Shown here piece by piece: positions 16,198 to 24,220 of a stretch of DNA of 64,000 nucleotides (its first letter is position 1; each line of letters starts with the position of its first letter). Location: NCBI RefSeq assembly GCF_001591805.1, contig NZ_BCVP01000009.1:124001-188000 (forward strand), in the 5' to 3' direction. Made by a program: the position numbers and the translations under genes. The notes beneath the pieces are model-generated. The model did not search any database. It was not told the DNA's origin and saw nothing but the letters and a program-made list of their open reading frames with translations. Source of the DNA: Neobacillus novalis NBRC 102450. GTDB taxonomy: Bacteria; Bacillota; Bacilli; Bacillales; Cytobacillaceae.

Positions 16198-17293
16198 AAA
16201 ATCACCTTCGCTTTATACCAGGTTAATGTCGTATTTAATATATAGCTTCCTATCTGCAGCAATATCAATGGCACTATTAGGGTATATCATCAGATTTGTT
16301 TATATGAAAGTGCCCTTGCCGTCAAGAGTCAATTATTTATACGTCTATTTATATGATAACTATGGATTTTGGAACTTATTTTTCAGTGGGACGATTCTGT
16401 TTACGGTCATTTATTATTCATTAGCAATCAAAAAAATGACATCGTATTTTACTCTGATTAGCAATTCTGTTCAACAGCTTTCAAAGGGGCAATTTGATAT
16501 AACTATTCCCGTAAAGAATCATGGGGGATTAGGTCGATTTGCTCAAAACATAAATAGCATGGAGGAACAGCTTAAATCGTTAATTGAAGAAGAAAAGCGA
16601 GCCGTTCAATCGAAAAATGAGCTGGTGACCAATGTGTCTCATGATCTAAGGACACCCTTAACCTCGATTATCGGCTATTTACAGTTAATTGAGGAAGACC
16701 AATATCGTGATGAAGTCGAGCTTCGTTATTTTGTTACAATTGCCTTTGATAAATCAAAACGCTTAAATCGAATGGTCAACGACCTATTTGAATTTACAAA
16801 AATCAATAATCGAGATGTGGCACTTAAACTGATAAGGTTTAACATTAATGAACTGCTAAAACAACTCACAGCCCAATTTAATCCAGAATTGCGAACTGCA
16901 GGCATAAAAATAGAGATTAAAAATCCTGCCGCTGAAATCATGATTGAGGCTGATCCGGACAAACTCATGAGAGTGTTTGAAAATCTAATTTCCAATGCGA
17001 TTAAATATGGAAGGGAAGGTAAAAAAATCGATCTCATTGTCGAAGAAAATGAACAATATGCGGTCGTGAAGGTCGTCAATTATGGGGAAGCGATTCCCGC
17101 AAACGCTATTCCCCATATTTTTGATCGATTGTACCGTGCGGAGAAGTCGAGGTCGGACGAGACCGGCGGTACCGGCTTAGGCCTTGCAATTGCCAAAGGA
17201 ATCGTCGAATTGCACAAAGGGGAAATAATCGTATCAAGTAATGAGGCAGAAACGATATTCCAAGTTCAACTGCCATTACCAATGGATCATTGA
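16190..17293 (+). CDS. VanS-like sensor histidine kinase
   Basis: About 367 residues. Two transmembrane helices (about 12-40 and 62-82) bracket a short extracytoplasmic loop. A HAMP region follows, then the H-box NVSHDLRTPLTSIIGYL and the catalytic domain with N-box NLISNAIKYG and G-box GTGLGLAIAKG. ATG 16190 overlaps the last codons of the regulator, so the two are coupled. The short sensor loop suggests membrane or cell-envelope sensing. A D-alanyl-D-alanine carboxypeptidase follows, consistent with a peptidoglycan role, although no vanHAX genes are present and vancomycin resistance is not implied. Confidence 0.9.
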   Translation: MDKKSPSLYTRLMSYLIYSFLSAAISMALLGYIIRFVYMKVPLPSRVNYLYVYLYDNYGFWNLFFSGTILFTVIYYSLAIKKMTSYFTLISNSVQQLSKGQFDITIPVKNHGGLGRFAQNINSMEEQLKSLIEEEKRAVQSKNELVTNVSHDLRTPLTSIIGYLQLIEEDQYRDEVELRYFVTIAFDKSKRLNRMVNDLFEFTKINNRDVALKLIRFNINELLKQLTAQFNPELRTAGIKIEIKNPAAEIMIEADPDKLMRVFENLISNAIKYGREGKKIDLIVEENEQYAVVKVVNYGEAIPANAIPHIFDRLYRAEKSRSDETGGTGLGLAIAKGIVELHKGEIIVSSNEAETIFQVQLPLPMDH

Positions 17294-17427
17294 AGTTGGG
17301 TCATGCGTTTTTTTAAAAAAATCACCCATTATCTATTCTTAAGGTTTTCTTTAGGTTTATTTTCAATTCTCTTTAGAAATAATGGCTATATTTGGACTAT
17401 ACTATTTTTCTAGGAGTGCTGTATTTT

Positions 17428-18342
17428 ATGAAAATAAAAAATGTAATGATTGTAGTGGCTGCATGTATGATCGTCGGTTTTGGAACCCATTTAAAAGGTT
17501 TGCTTAGCTCCCAAGGAGATATACCCAAAAATAGCTTATTAGAATCGATAAACTCAAGCCCGTCCATCAAGGGCGAAGCGGCATTGTTACTAGATTTAGA
17601 TTCAGGAAAGGTTATCTATGCAAAAAACGATAACAAAAGGCTTTTTCCCGCGAGTACAACGAAAATCTTAACTGGATTATTAGCGGTTCAATATGGAAAT
17701 TTAAATGATCAAATCACCGTTGGCAAGGAAATAAACCTAAAAACAGCAGAAGAAAGCTCAGCTTTTCTTTATAAAGGGCAAGTTCTCACGCTAAGAGAAT
17801 TACTAGCTGGTCTGATGCTTCCTTCAGGTAATGATGCTGCCAGAACAATAGCCATTTACATAGCAAAAAAACAAATGGGTAACCCTCATATTTCAGAAAA
17901 AAAAGCGTTAGACTATTTCGTTGCGATGATGAACAAAAAGGCTAAAGAAGTTGGAGCAACAGACTCTCACTTCATGAATCCTCATGGGCTGCATCATTCC
18001 AATCATTATTCTACTGCCCATGATTTGGGGAGCATCGCAAGAGCGGCTATGGAAAATCCTGATTTCAAAGAAGTGGTTAGCAGTAAAGTCTATTCAGATA
18101 AGGTCATTACGTTTCAGAATAAAAATAAGCTTCTCGATTCAAGCAGCCCGTTTTATTTTGAAGGAGCCAATGGAATTAAGACTGGTTTCACCGATGAAGC
18201 AGGCTATTGTCTCGTGTCCTCTGCCGAACGAAATGGGAAAAAATTAATTGCAGTCGTTTTAAAATCTACCGAAAATAGCGTTTGGGATGATTCAATCACG
18301 TTATTAGCTAAGGGATTTACGGTAGAATATGTAAAAAAATAG
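17428..18342 (+). CDS. D-alanyl-D-alanine carboxypeptidase (peptidase S11, PBP5-like)
   Basis: 304 residues from ATG 17428 (AGGAGT upstream). A signal anchor (about 5-25) precedes the penicillin-binding catalytic domain with all three motifs: SxxK as S76-T-T-K79, SxN as S133-G-N135 and KTG at 251-253. It trims the terminal D-Ala from peptidoglycan stem peptides outside the cell. The usual C-terminal beta domain of DacA is absent, so this is the short, single-domain form. Proximity to the VanRS-like pair suggests regulation by it. Confidence 0.92.
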   Translation: MKIKNVMIVVAACMIVGFGTHLKGLLSSQGDIPKNSLLESINSSPSIKGEAALLLDLDSGKVIYAKNDNKRLFPASTTKILTGLLAVQYGNLNDQITVGKEINLKTAEESSAFLYKGQVLTLRELLAGLMLPSGNDAARTIAIYIAKKQMGNPHISEKKALDYFVAMMNKKAKEVGATDSHFMNPHGLHHSNHYSTAHDLGSIARAAMENPDFKEVVSSKVYSDKVITFQNKNKLLDSSSPFYFEGANGIKTGFTDEAGYCLVSSAERNGKKLIAVVLKSTENSVWDDSITLLAKGFTVEYVKK

Positions 18343-18445
18343 TAGTGCTCCAAATAAATTGCTTCGTTAAAAATAGGAAAATCAGCTGAAATTGACGAAA
18401 AATGTCTTCGTAATCCAGCCAATAAAAAATAATACCTTAATTTTT

Positions 18446-18481
18446 CCCAACACCAAAAATCTATCTGGCGTTGGGTTTTTT
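18446..18481 (+). terminator. Rho-independent terminator
   Basis: CCCAACACC pairs with GGCGTTGGG, then six T. It ends the two-component/carboxypeptidase unit. A lone repeat core (GGTGCCTGACAC) follows at 18505-18516. Confidence 0.8.
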
Positions 18482-18617
18482 AATTCGGTGGCATAAAACC
18501 CTCTGGTGCCTGACACTCTATCAGCCTCTTTTTTCCCAATTATGCAGATGGCTTTACCGTGATATGATATATTTTGAAAATTGCAATAAAATATATCTTT
18601 GGAAGGTGGAGGAAGAG

Positions 18618-20252
18618 ATGAAGAAACGAACGTCACTTGTATTGGCATTGGGATTAACGATGGGGACTGTGTTACCGATTACGGCTGCGGCAAATACGAT
18701 TTCGGAAAACGTTACGGTTACCAAGGAAGCGAAGCAGTTTGGGAAGGATGTCAAGGTGAATTGGAAAACTGGACAAGCTGTCCCATCCTTCGTCCATGGG
18801 AAATTATCTACTAAAGCTCATAAGAATAAGGATTCTATTAAACAATTTTTAAAAGAAAATAAAGAACTCTATCAATTAGATGCTGACAAAGATTTGACTT
18901 TGCTCGATGTAGAAACGGACGAGCTCGGCAGCACTCATTATAATTTTGTCCAATCTGTCCAGGGAATTCCGGTAGATGGAGCGAAATTTAAGGTCCATAC
19001 CGATAAAAATGGCATGATTACGGTTGTAAACGGAGACGTGTTCCCAGAAGCTTACTCTTATTTTAAAGGGAAGCTGAAAGCGCAGATTGCGCAGGCTGGT
19101 GCTCTAGATAAGGCATGGAAATCAATCCATGTCACCAAAGCGGAAACAGAAACCAACGCCGAAGCGGGCCCAGATGGGAAAAAGTTTGAAGATACGGTCG
19201 AAAACGCAGACCTAGTGGTTTATAAAAAAGATAATGACTTTTACTTAGCCTATAAAACAACCCTCCAATTTATTCAGCCATACCCGGCAAACTGGGTAGT
19301 ATATGTGGATGCTGTAAATGGTAATGTCCTAGATTCCTATAATGCGGTGAATGATGCAGGCAGCGGAGTTGGCGTTTTGGGGGATACAAAACCGCTTAAT
19401 ACCTATTTATCAAGCGGCACTTACTATTTGTATGATACGACCAAAGCGATGACGGGTGTGATTGAAACAAGAACGGCAGCAAATTCAACCTCATTACCTG
19501 GAAATTATTCAGTGGACCCAGATAATAATTTTAATGCTACCTCACAGAGGGCCGATGTCGATGCACATTACTATGCAGGTGTTGTCTACGATTATTTCAA
19601 GAATACTCATAATCGAAACAGCTTTGATAACAGGGGCGCAACGATTCGCTCAACAGTTCACTACAGCAGAAATTACAACAATGCCTTCTGGAATGGCGCG
19701 CAAATGGTGTATGGGGATGGCGACGGTACAACCTTTAGGGCATTATCCGGTGCCCTAGATGTGGTGGCCCATGAATTAACGCATGCGGTAACAGAAAGAA
19801 CCGCGGGATTAGAGTATCAATATCAATCTGGAGCATTAAATGAGTCAATTTCTGATACATTCGGGGTATTCCTAGATAAAAAGAATTATTTGATTGGTGA
19901 AGATGTGTATACGCCGAATAAAGCGGGCGATGCTCTTCGAAGCTTATCCGACCCCGGTCTTTATGGACAGCCAGATCATATGAATAAATATGTAAATACG
20001 ACTGCTGATAACGGCGGCGTCCATACAAATAGCGGGATTCCAAACAAGGCAGCCTATTTAACGATTTCCAAGCTGGGAACTTCAGTAGCGGAGAAAATCT
20101 ATTACCGGGCGTTAACGGTCTACCTATCACCAAAGAGTAACTTTAAAGACGCTCGTAGCGCCCTTTTAGCGGCTGCGGCAGACTTATACGGATCAGGGAG
20201 CACCCAATATAGCGCGGTAGCCTCGGCTTGGACACAGGTTGGAGTAAACTAA
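18618..20252 (+). CDS. Bacillolysin, M4 family neutral metalloprotease
   Basis: 544 residues from ATG 18618 (GGTGGAGGAAGAG upstream). A signal peptide (about 1-24) is followed by the FTP and PepSY propeptide domains (about 30-220) and the thermolysin-like catalytic domain. Zinc ligands and base are in HELTH at 385-389, with the third ligand in GALNESISD; the catalytic His lies in GVHTNSGIPNKAAY. It is an exported zinc endopeptidase, autoprocessed outside the cell. The pro-region and length are typical of Bacillus neutral proteases. No regulator gene is adjacent. Confidence 0.95.
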   Translation: MKKRTSLVLALGLTMGTVLPITAAANTISENVTVTKEAKQFGKDVKVNWKTGQAVPSFVHGKLSTKAHKNKDSIKQFLKENKELYQLDADKDLTLLDVETDELGSTHYNFVQSVQGIPVDGAKFKVHTDKNGMITVVNGDVFPEAYSYFKGKLKAQIAQAGALDKAWKSIHVTKAETETNAEAGPDGKKFEDTVENADLVVYKKDNDFYLAYKTTLQFIQPYPANWVVYVDAVNGNVLDSYNAVNDAGSGVGVLGDTKPLNTYLSSGTYYLYDTTKAMTGVIETRTAANSTSLPGNYSVDPDNNFNATSQRADVDAHYYAGVVYDYFKNTHNRNSFDNRGATIRSTVHYSRNYNNAFWNGAQMVYGDGDGTTFRALSGALDVVAHELTHAVTERTAGLEYQYQSGALNESISDTFGVFLDKKNYLIGEDVYTPNKAGDALRSLSDPGLYGQPDHMNKYVNTTADNGGVHTNSGIPNKAAYLTISKLGTSVAEKIYYRALTVYLSPKSNFKDARSALLAAAADLYGSGSTQYSAVASAWTQVGVN

Positions 20253-20300
20253 TAATAGAGAGTCATCACAAATTGTGGCGGCTGACATTTTCTTGAAAAT

Positions 20301-20352
20301 GGTGCCTGACACCAAAAATACTATTACGGTGGTAGAAAGGGTGTCAGGCACC
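20301..20352. repeat. Inverted pair of GGTGCCTGACACC palindromes
   Basis: GGTGCCTGACACC (20301-20313) and its reverse complement (20340-20352) form a 13-bp perfect stem around a 26-base loop after the protease gene, followed by AAAAAAG. It may work as a terminator. Confidence 0.75.
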
Positions 20353-20362
20353 AAAAAAGAGG

Positions 20363-20674
20363 CAAAAAAATAGATTGGTGCATTCACCAATCCAAAATGG
20401 GAAGTTTTAAGAAATGAGCTCAATGAACTTATTTCCTAATTAAGTTACCCTTATCATATGAAATACTTGTGTAGAACTTAGGGGGAAGTTGTGTGGAAGT
20501 TATGAAGATGGTTTTTAGGTAAAAAAATAGATTGGTGTCAGGCACCAATCAAATTATGGGAAGTTTTAAGAAATGAGCTCTTCGAACCATTCCTTAATTA
20601 AGTTACCTTTATATTAAAATAAACTTGTGTCGAACTTATAGTGAAGTTATGTGGAAGTTGTGAAGATTCCTTTA
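20363..20674. repeat. Tandem direct duplication of about 157 bp
   Basis: Two diverged copies lie head to tail: about 20363-20520 and 20521-20674. Both contain AAAAAAATAGATTGGTG, GGGAAGTTTTAAGAAATGAG, TTAATTAAGTTACC-type and GTGTGGAAGTT blocks. Copy 2 carries an intact GGTGTCAGGCACC (20534-20546); copy 1 has GGTGCATTCACC at the same spot. On the minus strand both copies end a short reading frame in ELIS-stop. No gene is otherwise visible in this 419-base gap. Confidence 0.75.
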
Positions 20675-21160
20675 AGATGGTCTGCGCCCGTTCAACACGA
20701 CTTCTGCCATAAAAGGGGAGTAGGTCTTCAATATTTCCGCTGATTCCTCAGCTAATACACCGCCTATATAGTGATGTAATCGCTTATTTATGTAGTCATT
20801 TGAATCGATGAAATGGGAAATATCCAGATATTTATCCTCTAAAGCAAAAACAACATTTCGGATATTGCCCACAACTAGCGTGGATAAGCACATCATACAA
20901 GGTTCAACCGTTGTATAGAGTATGCACTCCCGCGCATGTTTCCGCAAATACGAAGCACATCGATTCATCGCATTGATTTCCGCATGCTCTAGCTCGCTGT
21001 CCATCGTATTAATTCTGTTGGATCCCCTTGAGATTATGATGCCGTTGTGGACAATAACCGCACCGATTGGCCGGTCGCCACGTTTCCCAGCCTCTTCTGC
21101 TTCCTTTAATGCTTCCTGCATAAAGAAACGATGGTCGTTTTCATGAAAGTTTGTTATCAA
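20672..21160 (-). CDS. Nucleoside deaminase (cytidine/deoxycytidylate deaminase fold)
   Basis: About 162 residues. The zinc site is complete: HAEINAMNRC supplies the His ligand and catalytic Glu, and EPCMMCLSTLV the two Cys ligands. The start of the domain, FMQEALKEAEEAGKRGDRPIGAVIV, resembles guanine and tRNA-adenosine deaminases, but the C-terminal part differs, so the substrate is open. TTG 21160 has GGTGGGGG 5 bases upstream; the frame extends to GTG 21172. Its promoter region faces the repeat protein gene. Confidence 0.87.
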   Translation of the reverse strand: MITNFHENDHRFFMQEALKEAEEAGKRGDRPIGAVIVHNGIIISRGSNRINTMDSELEHAEINAMNRCASYLRKHARECILYTTVEPCMMCLSTLVVGNIRNVVFALEDKYLDISHFIDSNDYINKRLHHYIGGVLAEESAEILKTYSPFMAEVVLNGRRPS

Positions 21161-21356
21161 TAGTTCCCCCACCTTATTATTTTTCTATAATATAAAAATA
21201 TCAGATTTTTTAAAAAAGAGAAGCAATAGATTAAAAAACAGTGCTAAATTTATCGAGCACTTCATTAAATGGTATGGGAATTGTGGGCAGGAGTCTATTC
21301 CCCATTGATTATGGACACATACACTATTTGGCAACCATTTGAGGAGGAGAGAAAAA

Positions 21357-21722
21357 ATGTTAAGGCAATTAGGCAATTACGATGCTAATCAAGCACAAGG
21401 TTATCATCACGGCCATGGTGGATATTATCCGGGACATGGCACCCATCAAGGGCATGGCGGGTATTACCCTAGTCAAGTGGGGTATCATCATGGACATGGT
21501 GGGTATTATCCTACTCAAGTAGGCTACCATCATGGCCACGGAGGATATTATCCAGGACATGGCTATCACCATGGTCACACTGGTTATTATCCAGGACATG
21601 GCGTTCACCATGGTCACACCGGTTATTATCCAGGCCATGGCGTTCACCATGGTCACACCGGTTATTATCCAGGTCATGGCATTCACCATGGTCACGGTAC
21701 TGTTCATACCAATCAAGGGTAA
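21357..21722 (+). CDS. Histidine/glycine/tyrosine-rich tandem-repeat protein
   Basis: 121 residues from ATG 21357 (GGAGGAG upstream). After a short head (MLRQLGNYDANQAQ) the whole protein is repeats of HHGHGGYYP plus a linker. The last three units are nearly identical 13-mers of the form HHGHTGYYPGHGV, matched by 39-bp DNA repeats at about 21568-21684. No signal peptide or membrane segment is seen. Low-complexity Gly/His/Tyr proteins are common in Bacillus spore coats and exosporia, and the histidines could bind metal. Both ideas are inferences. The perfect DNA repeats suggest recent unit expansion. Confidence 0.78.
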   Translation: MLRQLGNYDANQAQGYHHGHGGYYPGHGTHQGHGGYYPSQVGYHHGHGGYYPTQVGYHHGHGGYYPGHGYHHGHTGYYPGHGVHHGHTGYYPGHGVHHGHTGYYPGHGIHHGHGTVHTNQG

Positions 21723-21768
21723 TCACCTCAACCTCCAAAAAAGCATTCCTGTTGATGGATACACATCA

Positions 21769-21794
21769 GCCCTTCTCAATTTGAGGAGGGTTTA
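21769..21794 (+). terminator. Rho-independent terminator
   Basis: CCCTTCTCAA and TTGAGGAGGG form a 10-bp stem with a one-base centre, then TTTAATTT. Confidence 0.7.
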
Positions 21795-21898
21795 ATTTGG
21801 GGTTATGGAAAAGATACGTTGGTGATATTTAAAATTTGGAATTTTTTATAAAAAGATATTTACAAATATTACCTATGATGTTACTATTTCAATAAAAA

Positions 21899-21914
21899 GA
21901 TTGATTAATCAATC
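21899..21914 (+). promoter_or_regulatory. Palindromic operator for the TetR-type repressor
   Basis: GATTGATTAATCAATC is a perfect 16-bp palindrome 28 bases before the alpha/beta hydrolase gene, whose operon includes a TetR gene. This is the expected place for its binding site. Confidence 0.6.
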
Positions 21915-21941
21915 ACTTTTTAAAATTGGAAGGTGATTCAA

Positions 21942-22862
21942 ATGGCTAATAAATTGACTCCGCCAGGCACAATAATCAATATAGGAACACATTGCCTGCA
22001 TATGATTTCGGGCGGGGCGGAATGTTCGCTGCCTACAATTGTATTTGAACATGGTGCCGGCGGCTCAGCACTCATGTGGAGTCTCGTCTATCCGGAGATT
22101 GCAAAATTAACGAGAGTCGTAGTTTATGACCGGGCGGGCTATGGCTGGAGTGAAGCCGGCCCACTACCCCGTACGAATGAAAAATGTGTTGAAGAGTTAC
22201 ATGAATTGCTGGTCCAAGCAAGAATTGACGGACCGATTATACTTGTTGGTCATTCGTATGGCGGCATAAATGCGCGGCTATATGCCAATCGCTATCCGAA
22301 TCAAGTGAGAGGAATGGTATTAGTCGATGCCACACATGAAGATGAGCTGACAGACAGGTTTCCACGTGAGCACCATAAGGGACAAGAAATGGGCGCAAAA
22401 ATGATGAGAGTTTTTACGTTTTTATCTAAGATTGGTATCTTAAGAGCATTGGCTGCGTGTAAAATGGTTCCAGGCTTTTCAAAAGCAATAGGCGGTTGCC
22501 CTCCTGAGGTGCAAAAAATGCTTTGGAAAAAATCGTTTCAAACGAGTGCCTTGACTGCTGCGGGAAGTGAGTTTGCCCATTTGCGTTTAGGATATGAGCT
22601 TGTTCGAAAAGCCCCGGATTTAGGCGAGCTTCCACTAACAGTCATTGCAGCAGGCATTGTCGACCAATTCGCTCCCGGTACATCTAAGGAAGTACAGGGA
22701 AAAATCAAACAAGCGTTAAGAGATGCTGCTTCTGACACTAGCGATTTATCGAAAAATGGAAAGCTGGTTGTGGCTGAAAATAGCAGTCATAACGTACATC
22801 TTGAGCAACCAGATATCGTCATAAACGCAATTAAAGAAATGGTTACGGCGAACACTTTTTAG
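21942..22862 (+). CDS. Alpha/beta fold hydrolase
   Basis: 306 residues from ATG 21942 (GGAAGG upstream). The oxyanion loop is FEHGAGGSALMW, the nucleophile elbow is LVGHSYGGINARLYA (Ser in GHSYG), and the final histidine is in SSHNVHLEQPDIV. The catalytic Asp is probably in VIAAGIVDQF. The fold is that of esterases, haloperoxidases and related enzymes; the substrate is unknown. A TetR regulator follows after 12 bases and a palindrome precedes the gene, so a substrate-induced operon is likely. Confidence 0.88.
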   Translation: MANKLTPPGTIINIGTHCLHMISGGAECSLPTIVFEHGAGGSALMWSLVYPEIAKLTRVVVYDRAGYGWSEAGPLPRTNEKCVEELHELLVQARIDGPIILVGHSYGGINARLYANRYPNQVRGMVLVDATHEDELTDRFPREHHKGQEMGAKMMRVFTFLSKIGILRALAACKMVPGFSKAIGGCPPEVQKMLWKKSFQTSALTAAGSEFAHLRLGYELVRKAPDLGELPLTVIAAGIVDQFAPGTSKEVQGKIKQALRDAASDTSDLSKNGKLVVAENSSHNVHLEQPDIVINAIKEMVTANTF

Positions 22863-22874
22863 AGGTGAATCGAA

Positions 22875-23462
22875 TTGAAAAGGGAACAAAATATGCTCGA
22901 GAAGCGAGCGAAAATACTTGAAGCTGCTATCCCGTTATTTGCAGACAATGGCTTTAGTGCGACCACCGTCGCAACTATTGCGAAACAAGCGGGTGTAGGA
23001 TTCGGGACGGTATTCAACTACTTTGTGTCAAAAGAGGATTTATTTAAAGCAGCAGTCATTGAGCCATTAGACGAACAACGCGAAATCTTAAAGAAAATCG
23101 TCATGGCTCAAGGGACACCACATGAACGGTTAAAGAAAATGGTGATTTGTCATCTGCAACATTTTTCCAATCATCGTAATCAGATGCGCTTGATGTTTTA
23201 CGTGCTAGGGCAGCCGGAACGTTTTCCCGAAATAGCGGAAGAGCTTTTTGCCTTTGCCCGTGATTTTTTTGCTGCTGTCGTTCCGATTGTGGAAGAAGGA
23301 CAAACAAACGGAGAAATTCCTGCCTGTGATCCACTCGGGCTTTCGTGGTCTTATTTTGCCTATATTAACGGTGTTGTGATGACCATGTTGGACCCGCCCG
23401 ATGACCCAAAGTGGGAACAGTTTATCCTTCATGGATGCCGGCTGTTCGGGATCACCGACTGA
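22875..23462 (+). CDS. TetR/AcrR family transcriptional regulator
   Basis: 195 residues starting at TTG 22875 with GAGGTGA upstream. The N-terminal HTH is classical (AAIPLFADNGFSATTVATIA, then VGFGTVFNYFVSKEDLF). The C-terminal all-helical part would bind the inducer. It probably represses its own operon with the preceding hydrolase through the 16-bp palindrome at 21899-21914. Confidence 0.9.
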   Translation: MKREQNMLEKRAKILEAAIPLFADNGFSATTVATIAKQAGVGFGTVFNYFVSKEDLFKAAVIEPLDEQREILKKIVMAQGTPHERLKKMVICHLQHFSNHRNQMRLMFYVLGQPERFPEIAEELFAFARDFFAAVVPIVEEGQTNGEIPACDPLGLSWSYFAYINGVVMTMLDPPDDPKWEQFILHGCRLFGITD

Positions 23463-23481
23463 GGGTAGCATATCAGATGGT

Positions 23482-23552
23482 TTACTGGCGGCAAACGCAG
23501 CATTACTGGCGATAGCATAGATTGACTGGCGGAAAAGCCACTATTACTGGCG
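23482..23552. repeat. Four-copy TTACTGGCG array with 20-21 bp period
   Basis: TTACTGGCG occurs at 23482-23490, 23503-23511, 23523-23531 (as TGACTGGCG) and 23544-23552. Starts are 21, 20 and 21 bases apart, close to two helical turns. Spacers are not conserved and no reading frame uses them. The array at 53221-53294 has the same copy number and period with a different word. Confidence 0.75.
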
Positions 23553-23631
23553 AATTTAAGGGTTTGTGGAGTAATTCCCAAGCTCTTTTTTCATGTGAGA
23601 GGAGAACACCTTATTTTTTTAATAAAATTCA

Positions 23632-23659
23632 AAACTTTTTTTCTACTAAATGGTCTAAT
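23632..23659 (+). promoter_or_regulatory. Putative ECF-type promoter of sigma operon 2
   Basis: AAACTTTTT (23632-23640), 13 bases, then TCTAAT (23654-23659; GGTCTAAT in full, close to the CGTC-type ECF -10). It matches the element at 321-351 before the paralogous operon. Confidence 0.45.
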
Positions 23660-23677
23660 ATGTAGTACAACAGGGTT

Positions 23678-24220
23678 GTGAGGGGGATGAGGAACCTGAG
23701 TGCATGTGAGCAATTAGTGAAAGAGGCAATCAAAGGTGATGATTCTGCATTTTTGCAGCTGATTCAGCTATACAAAATAGATTTATATAAAACGGCTCTT
23801 TCCTTTTTAAGGAGTGAGGAAGAGGCGCTGGAGGCGATTCAGGAAGTTACCTACCGTGCATATAAGAGTATCCGCACAGTCAGAGATGCTTCATATTTCA
23901 AAACATGGCTGATTCGCATTATGATTAATTACTGCAATGATCAATTGAAAAAAGAAAAGCGAGTTGTATTCAGTGAAGAAATCTTAAGTCTGCAAGGCAC
24001 ATCCGAGAACTATAACGAGATGGAGCTAAAAGATGCGATGCTGGGATTGGATGAGCGCTCCCAAGAAATCATAACGTTGAAGTATTTTCAGGATATGAAA
24101 ATAAAAGATATTGCCCTTACGCTTCAATGCCCAGAAGGCACGGTTAAGACGTGGTTAAACAAAGCGTTGAAGGCACTTAGGAATAAACTTGAAGGGAATG
24201 GCGGTGATCAGCGTGTATGA
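23678..24220 (+). CDS. ECF-type sigma-70 family RNA polymerase sigma factor
   Basis: 180 residues. Region 2 (about 15-75) holds EEALEAIQEVTYRAYKSIR, and region 4 (about 115-170) the helix-turn-helix IKDIALTLQCPEGTVKTWLN. The gene overlaps the start of a DUF4179 gene, exactly as in the operon at 372-2232, and the two sigma proteins are clearly paralogous. The start is uncertain: GTG 23678 or ATG 23687, the latter abutting GAGGGGG. It probably directs its own operon from the shared promoter-like element. Confidence 0.9.
   Translation: MRGMRNLSACEQLVKEAIKGDDSAFLQLIQLYKIDLYKTALSFLRSEEEALEAIQEVTYRAYKSIRTVRDASYFKTWLIRIMINYCNDQLKKEKRVVFSEEILSLQGTSENYNEMELKDAMLGLDERSQEIITLKYFQDMKIKDIALTLQCPEGTVKTWLNKALKALRNKLEGNGGDQRV

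Noticed and set aside
16190..18342. Vancomycin-resistance cluster
   Set aside because: Only a VanRS-like pair and a PBP5-type carboxypeptidase are present; no vanH, vanA or vanX-type genes.
21369..21738. Long antisense frames over the His/Gly/Tyr repeat gene
   Set aside because: The repeats keep several frames open on the opposite strand; no start signals and low-complexity Met/Ile-rich products.
23482..23552. CRISPR array
   Set aside because: The 9-base word and 11-12 base spacers are far too short, and there are no cas genes.
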